A stretch of DNA of 64,000 nucleotides from Perca fluviatilis (lineage: Eukaryota; Chordata; Actinopteri; Perciformes; Percidae): contig NC_053118.1 of assembly GCF_010015445.1 (NCBI RefSeq), forward strand, positions 11,941,437-12,005,436. Direction: 5' to 3'. The notes beneath the pieces were generated by a model, which did not search any database, had not been told where the DNA came from, and worked only from the letters and a program-made list of their open reading frames with translations. This document shows positions 38,580-51,790 of the stretch, one piece after another; the first letter of the stretch is position 1, and the number at the start of each line of letters is the position of its first letter. A program made the position numbers and the translations under genes.

Positions 38580-41500
38580 AGGGTGACACAAGAGGAGAGA
38601 GGGCCTCACTGATTAAATGAGATTTTTATTTTGTCCAGCAGATTGTTCACATTATGCTACACTATTGTGAGAGGATTATCGTTTCTGTTGTTTTCCTTTG
38701 TTAGAATCACCTGTGTTGTTCCATACCATCCACCTCTGTCCACACTAATAGCATTTAAAAAGGTTGATCTCTATGATATATCGCAGGGACTCAGTAAGCA
38801 CTGAAGCACAGAGATGCAGGTTAAAAAGTGGGCTGAATTTCCCAACCTTTTTGACATGTGGTCCTTTAAAATAAGTCACCACTTCTTGTCACAAGCTGCA
38901 TGTGTCTGAGCAGTTCAACCAAAAACTGATGCTCCCTTTTTAGATAATCTTTCAAGGCCTGAAACTATTAAAGTATCCACTGTTGTACAATAAAAGGCAA
39001 ATACTAGAGAAAAGTCATAGAAAATCATTTTGACCTTTGTTATTGATTGCAATTATTGAAGCATCTGCTGAGAAAGACTATGAGCTCCTAATAATCCCCC
39101 TTAGTGGGCTCTCGAGTTCTGGGTTTGGAACAGCTGGTCTTGGTTGCATATCACAGTTGTTTCACCAGCAGCTGCATCGGTATATTTCAATTCGATTTTT
39201 TTGTTGTCATTTGAAAATGGTCATTTAGACTGATTTTTAACTGAGACACCCAGACACCTTTTGACCTGCAGGTCACAGAATCAGTCCTGTGGTCGAAAAC
39301 ATCCAGGCATGTAGATCACACCATTGTAACTGCCAATATTTGACAGATGATAAGTATGTGTGGCCAAGTTCAAGATCAAACCAAATAAGCCCGCTATTTT
39401 AAAAGCATGATTGCACAGCATGGTAACAAAATATTAGAACAGCTTGTATTTACCGCTGAACGTAATTCTAGCTCGCTGCACTACCTGCAAACGTATTGCA
39501 TAAAAGATCAAAGCAAGCACTAACATTTCTATTTGACAGATAAAATCACATTCAACAACATTCATCATCTCTTTCTACCTACATTAACCCTTTAGGGCAC
39601 CTTGTGTAGCCTCTGGAGGGGCGCGCGGGTCCCTCACTGTGTCTGTTCAGATGTAGATATATATTCAGGTGAAAGGCAAGGGCACTATTCAACACCTCAG
39701 GATTAATGACAACATCATCGCCATCGCCATGCTGACCAGCCCCATATTTCCATTGGCTGGATAAAGAGGGGAGGGAAGACGTTGGCGGGAGGAAGGGGGG
39801 GAGGTGTATGAGCATCCTGTCTGCAGGATGACGGACAGGTCCTCTGTCCAGCTCCCCCAGGTCCTCCCCCGTCCTCATTCTTTACTGGCCGCAAGCTGGC
39901 TGGCGAGGCAGCGTCTCTGCGGCCAAGGACACAGGGGTGTCAGCAACGCGTCTGGGTAACATCGTTCATCAGGCCGCATCGGTAATGGGTAGCTCTCTGT
40001 GACAGTGGTCATCAGGACACAAAAGCAAAAGGGCCCATAAACATTACATGACAGATGGCTGGGAGGACAGCTTCGGACAGGGAGGGAGGGATGGAGAGCG
40101 AGAGATAAAGTGAGATAGAGAGAGAGGGAGAAGGACAGAGGTGGAAGAGAGATCTCAGGCTGGATTGTTAAGTCTCGTGAAAAAGTCTCAAGCGCCGGAC
40201 GGTTTATGAATGCCCATGTTCAATGTCAGCTGTGAAGGGAAAAACTGGAAATCACAGGGGACATAGTTTGCAACTCATTTCCAACAAAAAGGCCAGAAAT
40301 GAGTAGTAGTGAGTGCAAAATAGCCCCAGTAAATCAGCGGATGTGCTAAGATTAATACAAAATATCTTGTCCTATTGCTGCATGAAATAAAAATAATTCA
40401 ACGATAAATTCTGTTAAAGGATTGTTAAGGATTTAAGAAAATTAATAATAATTAGTTTCTCAATTTAGTGAACTCAAATTTGTGTCCTTTTTCTACTTCC
40501 TGTAGTTTGTTTGCCTGCATGTGATGCAGCGATGACTTTGGCCAATTAGTGGGGTGAAACTATTTAACCTCCACCATGGCACAAACGGTTAACTGGATGG
40601 ACCGATATGAAAGAGGTGTTTGCTTAAAAGCCTGACCTAGAGAGGAACTTTCGCTTGAAAAGAAAGGATAAGAGATTGTTGAGGAGACATCGTCAGAGAT
40701 TCAAGCCCGCAGTGCCGATATGTCAGAAGATTTCATCAAAAGGATGTTTGGCACAACTCCGACTTTGAAGAGTTTGACAGATAAGCGCGCCGCGTCGGAA
40801 AGAGTCGGCCTGAGGAGGAGGATGTTTTAAAAAAAAAAAAATTACAGTCGAAGCAGCGTGAGGTGGGGGCGAAAGTTAAGGAATAATTACGGAGGTGATA
40901 GCAATGACAGAATGCGAGAAACAGGTTGTGTGAAAATGAGGTGAGGTGAGGGTGTCGAGGGCTGTCATAGAAGTGACTGCAAAACCTGTTGTAGGTCCCC
41001 ACGGAGGGAAGACAATTGTTGTGTTAGCAACACCTTTTGTCACCTCAGGATGAATACTTTGTCTTTACGTGTTTACAGGGAAAATCAAGTCCCAAATGTG
41101 AGGTATCATCTTCAAAACACGGGGAAATGTAGCTCCCTGCCCTCCAAAGTGACGCCTCAGGCCGTGCTGCGTCTTTCTTTGTTTTGTGGAAACAGCCTTG
41201 CCCGTCCATTAATCGTCATCCATCCATCCTGTGCACCTGTATATGAAAGGGAAATTAGAATATCCATCACTCGAGCAAAACGTCAGCGTGATTGATGGGT
41301 TAGTCACAGGATCCCCTTCGTTTCCTACCCAAGTCTGTGTTTCAGGAGTGAGAAGTGAACATTATCTCACGCCATGATCAGATTTAGTCTGCACATTTCC
41401 ATCTAGGAGAGCATTTTGAGTGGATGATACACAATCCCTATGAGGAGGCAGCCAGCAGAAGCTTTATGGAAATCTAATATCATAAGGCTTTTTTGGTTTG

Positions 41501-43279
41501 TTAGACTTGTTATTCATGGAGTGGGCTGGTGACACTTTTGATGTAACAGTATAAGACAATGTAACGAGGCAGAATCTCATTTTGCTCAAGTGTTTCTGTC
41601 AAACTGTGGTCTGAAGGATGATTGGGAAAATCTGTGCAAACAGGTTTTGAGTGGGGTGTGCTAAGACTAAAATACCAACTGTTCTCAGAGAAAAGCCTTT
41701 GGTAAATAACAGGAATCGTCTTCTGAGAAGGCGACGTGAATGCCAGGGAGCGCGGGATGCACGTTTGCCTTTTAAGTTAAGCAGGCAGTATTTAAACAAA
41801 AGGCATAAATAGAGTCAGCGCAAACGCACGATGGGAATTAATTTGATCTTTCGGACCAATGCTGGGCTTTTACTTACTGTAATAGAACTGCTGGCTTCAG
41901 TGTGATGTGATGGCGTAAATGCTCTACGAAGGATTGAATTCAGGTGGAAAAATGCTCAATCTTTGCATTTTATTTTGGTATAACCGCCTGAAAACGCTCT
42001 ACCAGCGCTGTCAATACCCCAAAATATTGGTGTTTAAAAACCTATATCGGTCAAGTTTATGTCTCTCCTTCTCTGTCTATCTCTCTCCCTCTGTGTGCTG
42101 TGTGTGTGTGTGCGTGCGTGCGTGTGTGTTTGTTTGTGTGTGTGTGTGTGCGTGTTTGTGTGTGTGTGTTTTGACGAGGTGGAGACAGGAGCCCTAACGC
42201 TGCAGGATGGAGAAAGGTGAACAGGAAACAGAAGGTGCCCATGGAGGAGGTATATGACATCTGTCAGGATCCAGGGTGGGTGGAGGATTCAGCGCACCCC
42301 CTCCGCCGGCCGAGGGTCACCCATCGCACCGCAGTCGCTGAAGTTGTCACGACACCATGACACTTCCTTGGCAATGGTGGCGGCAAGCCGGACAGCCTCG
42401 GACGTTCAAGACACACACATATTTTTGAGTAAATTTGTCTGAGGGGAGTGGGGGGCATTTTGTATGTGCTGTTTGTTCTCTCTCAGTACAGAAATGTCAG
42501 CGTCCTTCTCACTGTTGTCCCCCCACCCCCACCCCTTCCCCTTTCTTCGGGGTCCTGGATGGAGGAAGGTCAGCTGACACGGCAAGGTCGACAAACAAAC
42601 AAACAAACAAACAAACAGAAGGAATTAAAACAGAGAAAAACAGCAGATGAAACGTGGCAGTGTGTTTTTATCGCTGTGAGGCTGATTGCATGTAGCAGCC
42701 ATTACTCTCCGTTGTGTCCTCTGCCCCCCATTGGCTGCAACAACACCGCCTGGCAGGGCTGCCAGCGTCACGTCATCTCATACTTCTGCTTAACTACGTG
42801 GACGACAAAGGCCACTTCACACCACGATCGCTTTACAGTTTCTTAGTTCTCAGGTAGCTTTGTTTTCTCAAGGCGGCAAAGGTCGTTCACACTTGATTTG
42901 GTAAAAAAAAATAGTCTTTTCTAAACCAGCAAGAGTTTAGAGATCTTGTGGTTTTTTTTATCATCTTTATGGAGGGCGTAAAAGTAAAAGAAAAATCCCC
43001 ACTAAAAGTCTGCACAATAGACCTCTGACCACATCTCTGATTTTTGGCAATTCAGTCTGATTATCCGGCTAATTGGAGCATAATGTTCTCTCTAAATTGA
43101 TGATGTCTGGTGACCTTTTTCTTTATTTATCACATAAACTAAATAATAATACATTGTCAGCCACAGGCCATTAGCTCATTCTATCCGCAGACATTTTGGT
43201 TTGGTAGCTTTGATTGGGAATCATTTTAGATGCAGGAATATGGAGAAATATGGAGAAAATTAGGCTCTGCACACTAACT

Positions 43280-43392
43280 AGGTCCAGTGCAAGTATTTAA
43301 TTATAAAGCCAAGCTTTCAGTCAATACGCCTTCTTCAGGGCAAGAAGACTTTTTCCTTTATCATTTTTTAGTAAAATACTTGCATTGGACCT
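43280..43392. repeat. 19-bp inverted repeat with 75-nt loop
   Basis: AGGTCCAGTGCAAGTATTT (43280-43298) pairs with AAATACTTGCATTGGACCT (43374-43392) with one mismatch. The loop contains AAGCTTTCAGTCAATACGCC and TTCTTCAGGGCAAG, which resemble pieces of dispersed repeats. It may be a tiny MITE or the ends of an old element; no transcript can be claimed. Confidence 0.5.
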
Positions 43393-43888
43393 TGGCCTTA
43401 TTTTCTCCATGTTTGATTTTATTGCAGTCTTTCACCTTAGTAATGTGTTGTGAGTGTGGTGATCTTTTCAAAAGGGGCAGGAATGACAGCTTTGCTTAGA
43501 ATTCTATAACTTTTCTGTCCCATTTCATTTATGTGAAGACGCTTATACAGTAATTTTTAGTTGTTGCAAATAATCAGACACAAAACTGTTTGCGATCAAG
43601 ACTGAATGAATTGATAACACCTACTTATTACTGTGCACGAATAATATAGTTTTAATTATTGAGACTTTATCCTAAGTAGCCAGCAGAGCCCCATTTGTCA
43701 TGACTTTGAATACTCTTGGCTCAGGCTGCAGCAGGTGAAGCCCGGGCCTCACCCTCACAGATCTGTATGCAGAGTGTGCCTTTAAAAAAAGCATGTTTCT
43801 TTTGTTTATTCTTTGCGTTGTCTTTTCCTTTCTGTGTAGAGTTTTGACATTGGAGATGACAGGTGTCTGTGGGGTGGAGGAGAAGGAA

Positions 43889-43930
43889 GGGGAGGAGGAG
43901 GAGGAGGAGGAGGAGGAGGAGGAGGAGGAG
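43889..43930. repeat. (GGA)n microsatellite
   Basis: About 14 GGA units within a purine-rich stretch. Confidence 0.96.
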
Positions 43931-44539
43931 ATGCTGGAAAGAAAACAATCTTTGACTGCCTGTGGGTGAAGGCAGACTCCTCTAGGCAAGGCGGCCTTCA
44001 GCGTTTAGCTGGGGGCTCAGTATCAAAATCACAGCCACTGCTGTACCCCTAAGGCGCTAATCTCAACCAGTTACCGTCAAGTGCTGCTTCTTCTTTATAT
44101 AATCCTTCATTTCCCCCCCTTCCTTCTGCTCACTCCATCTCCGCCATTCCTCTACTGCTTCAGACCCAATCCACAGAGGTGAGAGGATAAATGACAGTTT
44201 GAGAAGGTGCAGGGGAAGCCAGGCATCTTGAAAACAGCATCGGTTCTTTGCTCACCGTGGGTTAAGAACAAATTCAAACTGTAGCGCTTTCACAAAACGG
44301 TTTACTGGAATTGTAATATCATAATTAGCAGGGATTCTGTGCTCATCTTTACCAAACTAGGCATCTCACCAGATGCCGAGGAGACCTCCGCCGTCATTCA
44401 GTCGGCTGGATGGAACAGGGTTGTTGTTTGATCACTGGATGACTGCTAATTTAATAAGTGTTAACTATGGAGCAGCTGAGCGAGGGATAGAGGGGAAAAT
44501 GAGGGAAAATGTAGGAGTAAAAATTATTAAGATTAACTG

Positions 44540-44735
44540 ATGACATGTTCAACTGTGCGCATAATACGAGGCTTAGTTAAGTACGCACATGCTGTTTGTC
44601 AATTATTTAAAACCCCAGGAAATTAAGTCCAGGTAATCTCATAAGGTGTAAATAACATTCTTTTTCGTGGCAGCTTAATTGAATTAATTTGACGCTATTT
44701 AGAAATAACAGAATTAGATTCGCTTTCACATACAA
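44540..44735. promoter_or_regulatory. candidate conserved non-coding block (intergenic)
   Basis: Unique AT-rich DNA with TTGTCAATTATTTAA, GGAAATTAAGTCC, GCTTAATTGAATTAATTTGA and GAATTAGATTC. Homeodomain-type cores are dense and no repeat is recognised. Confidence 0.25.
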
Positions 44736-45128
44736 CCAAAGACTGTCGAGAGGCATTTTTTTTGTAATGGTAAAAAGAAGAGGAATTAGATTTATAATTC
44801 AAACAGATCTGAAGGGATTAGAAATGGGAACATTTGAAAATACATAGGATGCCTCGTGCCTTCCTGCAGAGCTGTTATTCCTGCACTTTGCACAGAATTG
44901 TGATGTAGAACTTATAGCTCCTTCTGTTGCAGTCATGTTATGAAAATGTCAGGTAAATGCCTTAAATGCAAAATATAAAAGTAATTCAGCAAATTCATCA
45001 GGACTTACTGTAAACATATTTCTGGTATCATTTCAAAATTGTAAAGCTGTTGTAATCTATGTACTAAAGATCCCCTGCACATTATGATATAATACATCAG
45101 CCCTGTCTCCTAAAGATCCCATACAACC

Positions 45129-45476
45129 AAACTGCATTCTCAATTACGTTTCGAGGGAAACAAATGTTTTTTAATCAAAGTCTGTGTAGAGAGATCGGGG
45201 TGGATGGGTCAAACAAACACGGTACATTCACCCAGGAGACCGCTGTTCATGTCCTGTGTGAAACCAAAAGTCAACAGTTACTTCTATGTACGTAGCTTAA
45301 CTTACTTAACAAACCTACCTGTTTTTTAACACAAACCAAAATCTATTCCCAAAACCTAACCATGCAGTTTTGTTTAATTAACGTTTACCACGTGTTTAAA
45401 ACTGCAACCGTTTCACACCGTGTGGTTGAAACAAACGTATCATTTCCCATCGAAACTTAATTGAGAATGTAGCTTA
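45129..45476. mobile_element. inverted-repeat element, about 345 bp
   Basis: The left arm AACTGCATTCTCAATTACGT (from 45129) continues TTTCGAGGGAAAC; the right arm, reverse complemented from 45476, reads AAGCTACATTCTCAATTAAG then TTTCGATGGGAAA. The arms match over about 33 bases with few differences. The interior has 'CCAAAACCTAACCATGCAGTTTTG' type sequence, part of which (CCTAACCA...GTTTT) I know as a recurrent teleost repeat. Superfamily is unassigned and a target duplication is not obvious. Confidence 0.55.
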
Positions 45477-45716
45477 GATATATGGGAGGGAGCATCATTT
45501 TTTAACAGACAGGGTTGAATACATGCATGCTGGGAATCTTCATGACTGCTGGTTATTCTACTGTTACTGTTTAAAGTATAACCAAAGTATCAGTAAATGT
45601 GCAGCCAGCAGAGACTGAAGCAAAGATGTTTGACAGTGGGTTGTAAAGACCAGGCCAACCATGCGGCCTCAGGCATTTCTGAATTGGCCTTACTAGTGGG
45701 ATGGCTTGACGCTATT

Positions 45717-45718
<2 letters not shown>

Positions 45719-45803
<85 letters not shown>

Positions 45804-46032
45804 AGTCTTGATGCAGACTCCAGGTGAAGGCCGGTATATGTCTGTGTTGTGAGTGAGCGGGCCGGAGACGGAGGAGGGGGAGACAGATTGGGGAGACGGA
45901 GGGGAAGAGGGGAAATGGAGGGATTAGATGAAACCTTTCAGTGCGTGTCATCATCCCTGACATTCTGTAGGGCTTGACCTTAACAGAGCAGCATTGTGTC
46001 AGAGACAGGGTCTCATCACCACCAGGAACACA

Positions 46033-46076
<44 letters not shown>
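45719..46076. repeat. two (CA)n microsatellites
   Basis: CA arrays at 45719-45800 and 46027-46076 enclose about 225 bp that includes a G/A-rich tract. Confidence 0.97.
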
Positions 46077-46078
<2 letters not shown>

Positions 46079-47344
46079 CAACCCATCAGATATCCCTACA
46101 GCCCCGACATCAACACCCAACATACATTCTCACACAAACACACACATTCAGACACACACTGGGGGAAATTTACAAGTAAGTGGGCTGGTACTAACTTAGG
46201 TATCAACCATCATCTACCTCTGATGGGATGTAAGTGATGCAGTTTCAAAGATTACATATTTACTGACAAGTAGATAGTTCGATTATATATTTCTATATTT
46301 GAGAAATGGTGAAAAAATTTAGCTTACGTGCTGCGATGGCAAAGCTTCACACAGTAATAATAGTCGTTAACGTACTGTAGGGAACAACTGTTGTACGATT
46401 CATTTAGTCCTGAACAAGGAAAGAAATTATACATTGTTGCTTGTTAGTTCTGGTCCATTTGACTTTTTATAAATGAGCCAAGAGAAGTAAACATTAGGTC
46501 ACATGGACCGATAAGTAACTCATTCATAGGAAAATTTGAGTGTCATTCTGCATCATCGCCACACGGCACTTTATGACTTTTTGTCTATATATTTTTGTTC
46601 TCTGGTATCACAAAGACTGAAAATAATAATAAGAATTTAAAAAAGTATAAACAAATATTTTGTAGCATTTAGCATTGACCCATAACTGCCCCCATAGCTG
46701 TTCAGGAAAATTTCCATAGTCTCACTTTACAGTAATGCACATATCTATTTGTATGGGCTTGTAAAAATATGTATCGGTCAAGTTCTCCCATACAGACGCG
46801 TATTAAGGCTGAGGTTAACAAATATTACACTGTTTCCGCACGTCCTCACTTGACAGAAATGTACTTAAAGCCAGCCTATCAAACACAAAGCGTATCACAA
46901 GTCCCGACTTTCTATCCTGCTCACCTATAAAGATGGTGTCGTAACATTGCTTCGCGCAGGTACTAGACTTTATCTCCCTCACCTTCTCATCGGTCGCGCT
47001 CCATATTCTGAGGACAGATTTAGATTTGGCCATAGGGTTGCTATTATAAAAATATGGTTGACCTTTGAGGACCAGGGATGGTTTAGAGCAGGACTGTTCC
47101 TCCCCAGTGCTGTTTGGACAGCCTGCCCCGCCCAGTCTTATTAACAGATGCCAGTCTCCCTAAATGTTCTCAGTCACTTTATTAAAAGAATTAAGTACAA
47201 CAGTATAATTTTTTATTAAGCCCATAAAGGAAGCGCTAGCTCGCATTAATTTTTTTCATGAACAGTGAACTTTCGGAGCAAATCACAATGGATTACATAA
47301 TTAATTCTGTTAACCCATTGCCATATACCCCGAAGTCCTGCTCT

Positions 47345-47463
<119 letters not shown>

Positions 47464-48885
47464 ATACTTTCTACTTAAGCTGTAAAACAGTAAACAGGAG
47501 TAAAACTCAACCTTTTGCTGTCAATTCAAAAGCATTTCCACAGCTGCACGTTTTCTTTATTTGCGCCTCGAGCAAGTTTGAAAATATTTTTGTGATATTT
47601 TTCCTATTTCAATACAGAATAGCTGGATGGAAACACATTGGTGTATGTCAGTGAGAGTGCTGCTAGGAGTTTGCAAAGCGGTGCAGTGGTAGCAGTGTGT
47701 TTCTGACCCCATCGTGCTATCTGTTCTAATGATGCTCAGGCCTCCATCAAAGTAGAGACCCCCCGTGGCTCCTGGGGGCCCCTGGGCTCAGGCAAAGTTG
47801 CTCTGGTTCGGATTTTCCCCCTCACTGCTTGAGGCTCGGCACAGTAATGAGAAACAGAATTTAAAGAAAAGCAAAACAAAACAACAAAAAACCCTCCATC
47901 ATAGACTGACATCCAGTCTTTGTTCAGCCAGCTTGCTCTTTTTCTCCTCCTCTGTATCAAAAACAAAGATTGTTTTAATGGAGCATTTTTCTCTTCCCTC
48001 ACACGCACGCACACACAAACAGGGAGGATTAGTGTAGACTGCGTGCACATATGGATTGATATGTTACAGCTTACTGGACGGATGCAAGACATAGGGGAAA
48101 AGTATTGATTTTTTGCCAATATGGCTGCGTGTTGATCCTGGGGCCACATTCATTTCATCACTCAGATACAGGGGTGGGTGGGGGGCGGGGGGAGCAGAGA
48201 AGTGTCACACTTGTTTTGCCAGTCTCCATGACAACAATGATCATCTAAGTCAGAGGAGGTCAGGCCGCTGGTGAGAGGTGAATGTGGGTTCACTGAAATC
48301 ATTCATAAAATGCCCTCCATCCTTCACTCTGTGTCTCTGTGTCTGTCTCTCCCTGTGTCTGTCCATCACCTCTGCTCAAATTGCTCTCTCTCTTCTTCCA
48401 CAGGCAGCATCGCTTCTTTTAGCTTTAGCAACAATTTTTGTTGTGGTTCGGTTCAAATTCCCACACCAGCTAAGAAAGATAGTACTTTTGAATAAGGCTT
48501 TGAACCTGCAGCTGCTCCCATGGAGCTACCCAGCAGCCACCGGTAAAACACTGTTGACTTTCCCTGGAAGAATGAAGTTTAAAGTCTCTCAGGTCTCTCC
48601 ACTCTCTTCTCTCTGACCAGGCTGCATCCTTCACCCCTCATTCTTAGTGATAGCTTAGTTTATTACCGCGATCCCAGATTTGTTGTCACTGTGTATTTGG
48701 GTGGTAATGTGTTTCCTGGCTCATCATCCAATTTGCTGGCGGCTGATTGGCAGCTGATTTCGTGGGAGGTGTAAGAAGAAAGAAGGGTGGCTGTGAAGCG
48801 ACTGAGGCCAACCGACTCTACTCAGGTGATAATTGGCTGCTGATGCAACATCCAACCCCTCGTAATTAATCTCTGCGGTTTTGTG

Positions 48886-48953
<68 letters not shown>
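48886..48953. repeat. (TG)n microsatellite
   Basis: About 34 pure TG units. Confidence 0.98.
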
Positions 48954-48954
<1 letters not shown>

Positions 48955-50577
48955 ACAAACAACACTTGTTCACCTCTTTATGTAATACGCACTTTTTTAC
49001 AGTAATAAAGGAAGCTCTTGTTGGTATTGATGGGGGTAATAAGTAGAATTGTACTTAATTGCTGAAATGCAAAATCTGACTTTCTCAATTTATATTTATT
49101 ATATTTTTTGGGGTTAACAATATGTGTTTGCTTATATCTTTGATAGTGCCAGTATTAGTATTAGTCTTTTATTAATTAAAAAGTGTGTCATTAGTCAAAA
49201 AAACAAGTGATGATGGCACTTTGATGGGGTGTGATATTGGAGAATCAGCAAACGGAATGCCACAATGTGAACTGGAGTCTGCTTCATTCATTATCCGCCT
49301 AATATTGGCATACCTTGAAGTTCATTATGCTCGAATATCAGTCAGTCAGTGTTGTCCACTCCTGATACAACACAGACAGAACAGGTCCATTGTCATAGAC
49401 TCCCAAAACGACATAAATGGCCATTCTATTTATTCCTGCAAGTGGCTGTTTTAAACTGTTTTTAAAAGCATTTGAATCAACGTGAAGACGCGAACGTCAT
49501 TGCGTCACAGCCCGAGGTCTGTAAAACTGGGTTGATTTCAAAAAGTGACATTTGACTCAGGGTTTCTCAAGGAGTGAAAAGTGAAAGTGCTGTGTTTGTT
49601 TGATCCACACACAGCCACAACCAATATAACAAAGTCCAACTATCAACTATCTCCATGTGTTGATGTTGATATTTGGATTTTACAGTATATGGTCAATTCT
49701 TTCTTCTCTGGTAGTCACTGAGTGTATGGGATCCTCCTGAAAAATTAAAAAAACCCAAATATTTAGTTTATGTAAATAACAGGAAAGAAAAGCTTTCAAA
49801 GTTAATTAGAATCCATTTTTGGAAGAAATAAAATGACATTACAACGTCCACATCGCATCACGTAGTCAATGTTATTGCATTGCAGTTGATGATAAGCCGT
49901 GAAAATAACCTGACAGAGTACAAGGCAGAGATAAGAGGCAGATAGAATGAGCATCTATCTCACTGTGTTAATTAAAGATAATCAGTTCTTAAACACATCC
50001 AACCCTTTAAATTAACACGAGATGGTTAGTCCTGCACCTCAAAGAAAAAGACAAAGAACACAGAGATATAAACCCTGATAGAGACAGAAGCTGTTTCCAT
50101 TCAACTGTCAAGCACATTATACGCAAACTTTTGAAATGTTACCAAAAATAAAATGTTAATTATAAGTGTTTCTACCGTGTTGGAGTAGCCACACACACTT
50201 ATTGAATATAGACAGAACTATAAAAAAAATACATGCAGGAGACTGTATCTCCAGCATTGAGCAAAATATTATTATTCCAGTTCGCGTTGGGCATGTTTCA
50301 TGTTGTCAGACGATGATCTACAAAGAAATGTGCATGAGAATCTACTAATTAGGTTGTTACCAATTCCAGGTCCAGTGTCTGTCCAATATCAGAATAGATA
50401 TTTATAGACTGAAGTCATGGGTAGCAGATGTCTTTAACATATTAAACATCTCCCAAATGTCAAAATTGTCAAAAGAAAAAGTCTGAAACAGAAATTCAAG
50501 TCAACAGAAGTCAAGTCCTAAGGTGGTTACCTTCTGCCCTTTTCAGTGGAACCTCTAAGAGACATTCCTTCCTTTAA

Positions 50578-51017
50578 AAGGAGAACTTCGGCTAATTTTT
50601 ACGTTAATCTTGATCGCTATAAATATGCTAGTACAGTCGATAGAAAAAAACCCCGATGCTAGTAACACGGAGCTACATGTAGAGCTCCAACTTAGCTAAA
50701 AGGGCAGTTGGAGGGACATGATCTAAAGAGTGCCCTTTTGCCTCTTAACAGACACAAAATGCAATTCAAATGTCTGTGCAACATGAACAGAGCCCTTACG
50801 TGACAACAAGATGCGTTTTCAACTCAGACATCCTGCCGGTAGCTAGCTCGCCCTGCTAGTCACGTAAGGGCCCTTTTAGCTAAGATGGAGCTCTACATGT
50901 AGCTGCAGCAGCTCCGTGTTACTAGCACCGATTTGGCTCGTTTTCTTTCTTCTATCGACTGTACTAGCATATTTACAGCGATCAAGATTAACGTAAAAAT
51001 TGGCCGGAGTTCTCCTT
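50578..51017. mobile_element. 440-bp foldback MITE with long inverted arms
   Basis: The left arm begins AAGGAGAACTTCGGCTAATT and the right arm, reverse complemented, AAGGAGAACTCCGGCCAATT. The arms continue matching through TTTTTACGTTAATCTTGATC and ATGCTAGTACAGTCGATAGA and on to about 50706 and 50872 (roughly 130-145 bp each). TAA flanks both ends (50575-50577 and 51018-51020; TTTAA if extended), which fits a PIF/Harbinger-type TWA duplication. A second inner inverted pair, GCCCTTACGTGAC (50792-50804) and its complement (50859-50871), lies near the centre. No coding content. Confidence 0.85.
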
Positions 51018-51559
51018 TAAGGGAAGTAGTAGTTCACAGAACTACTTGTAATGTCATTACAAGTTTCCCAGACCATTTAAACATATAACTATATAAACAC
51101 AGTCAATATCCGCACAGTACTGTAAATCTGAAAACAATCTGAAAAACTTTGGTTATATATTTTGTAATGTTGGCATATATAATTTCCACTGGTATCAACA
51201 CAATCAACAATCATAAAACAACAAACAAAGTGAATCATTTTCTAATACAACACATCATTTGCATAAGAAGCAGTGGACTCACAAACACACAAAAGAGAAC
51301 TTATTTTTAAGACAATGGTGTCAGTTCATCTTCTATGTCTTCAGATAAACCACAGCAGTTAACTAAAGGCCCATCCGGGTGTCATAGCCCCCCCACCCCA
51401 GTGATTCCGATAGCGGGCATCAGTAGGAAGCTGAGCTTCCTCGCCAGGCTTTGTTCTCTGTGACTCCCCTACGCTAGCTTTCATTTGACTCCCAGTGTGA
51501 GTTCCGTGTTAATTAGGTAAATGAATACGTGTGTACAGACGGGGCTGCCTCACACTAAT

Positions 51560-51790
51560 AGCGACACCAGCACAATCGCAACAAAAGGGCCCCACCAGCT
51601 AAGGCTAAGTTTGTGATTAAAGCAAAGGCCTCTATGGTGAGGTGTAACAAAACGGCATACAGCGGGCTTTGAAGCTTATTTATGGCGCTTTATCTAATCC
51701 CTACCACCCGTGGCTATGGAAGAGATATGGATGTATTATTCATGATAATGTATGGTGGTGACTCCTTATGCAGATTCACAACAAAGGCAA
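51560..51790. promoter_or_regulatory. candidate conserved non-coding block (intergenic)
   Basis: Unique sequence including TGTGATTAAAGCAAAGGCC (a TCF/SOX-like AAAG pair), TTATTTATGGCGCTTTATC (Hox/Cdx-like TTTATGG) and ATGTATTATTCATGATAATG (an imperfect palindrome with POU-like ATTCAT). It lies about 21 kb from the ptgr3 promoter. Confidence 0.28.

Noticed and set aside
46815..47033. 72-codon minus-strand open frame of mixed composition
   Set aside because: The composition is protein-like but I recognise no family and see no flanking splice signals that make a gene model.
48271..48616. 112-codon plus-strand frame with a hydrophobic, signal-peptide-like start
   Set aside because: The Leu/Ser/Cys-rich start comes from a TCTGTGTCTC tract; no splice or homology support.
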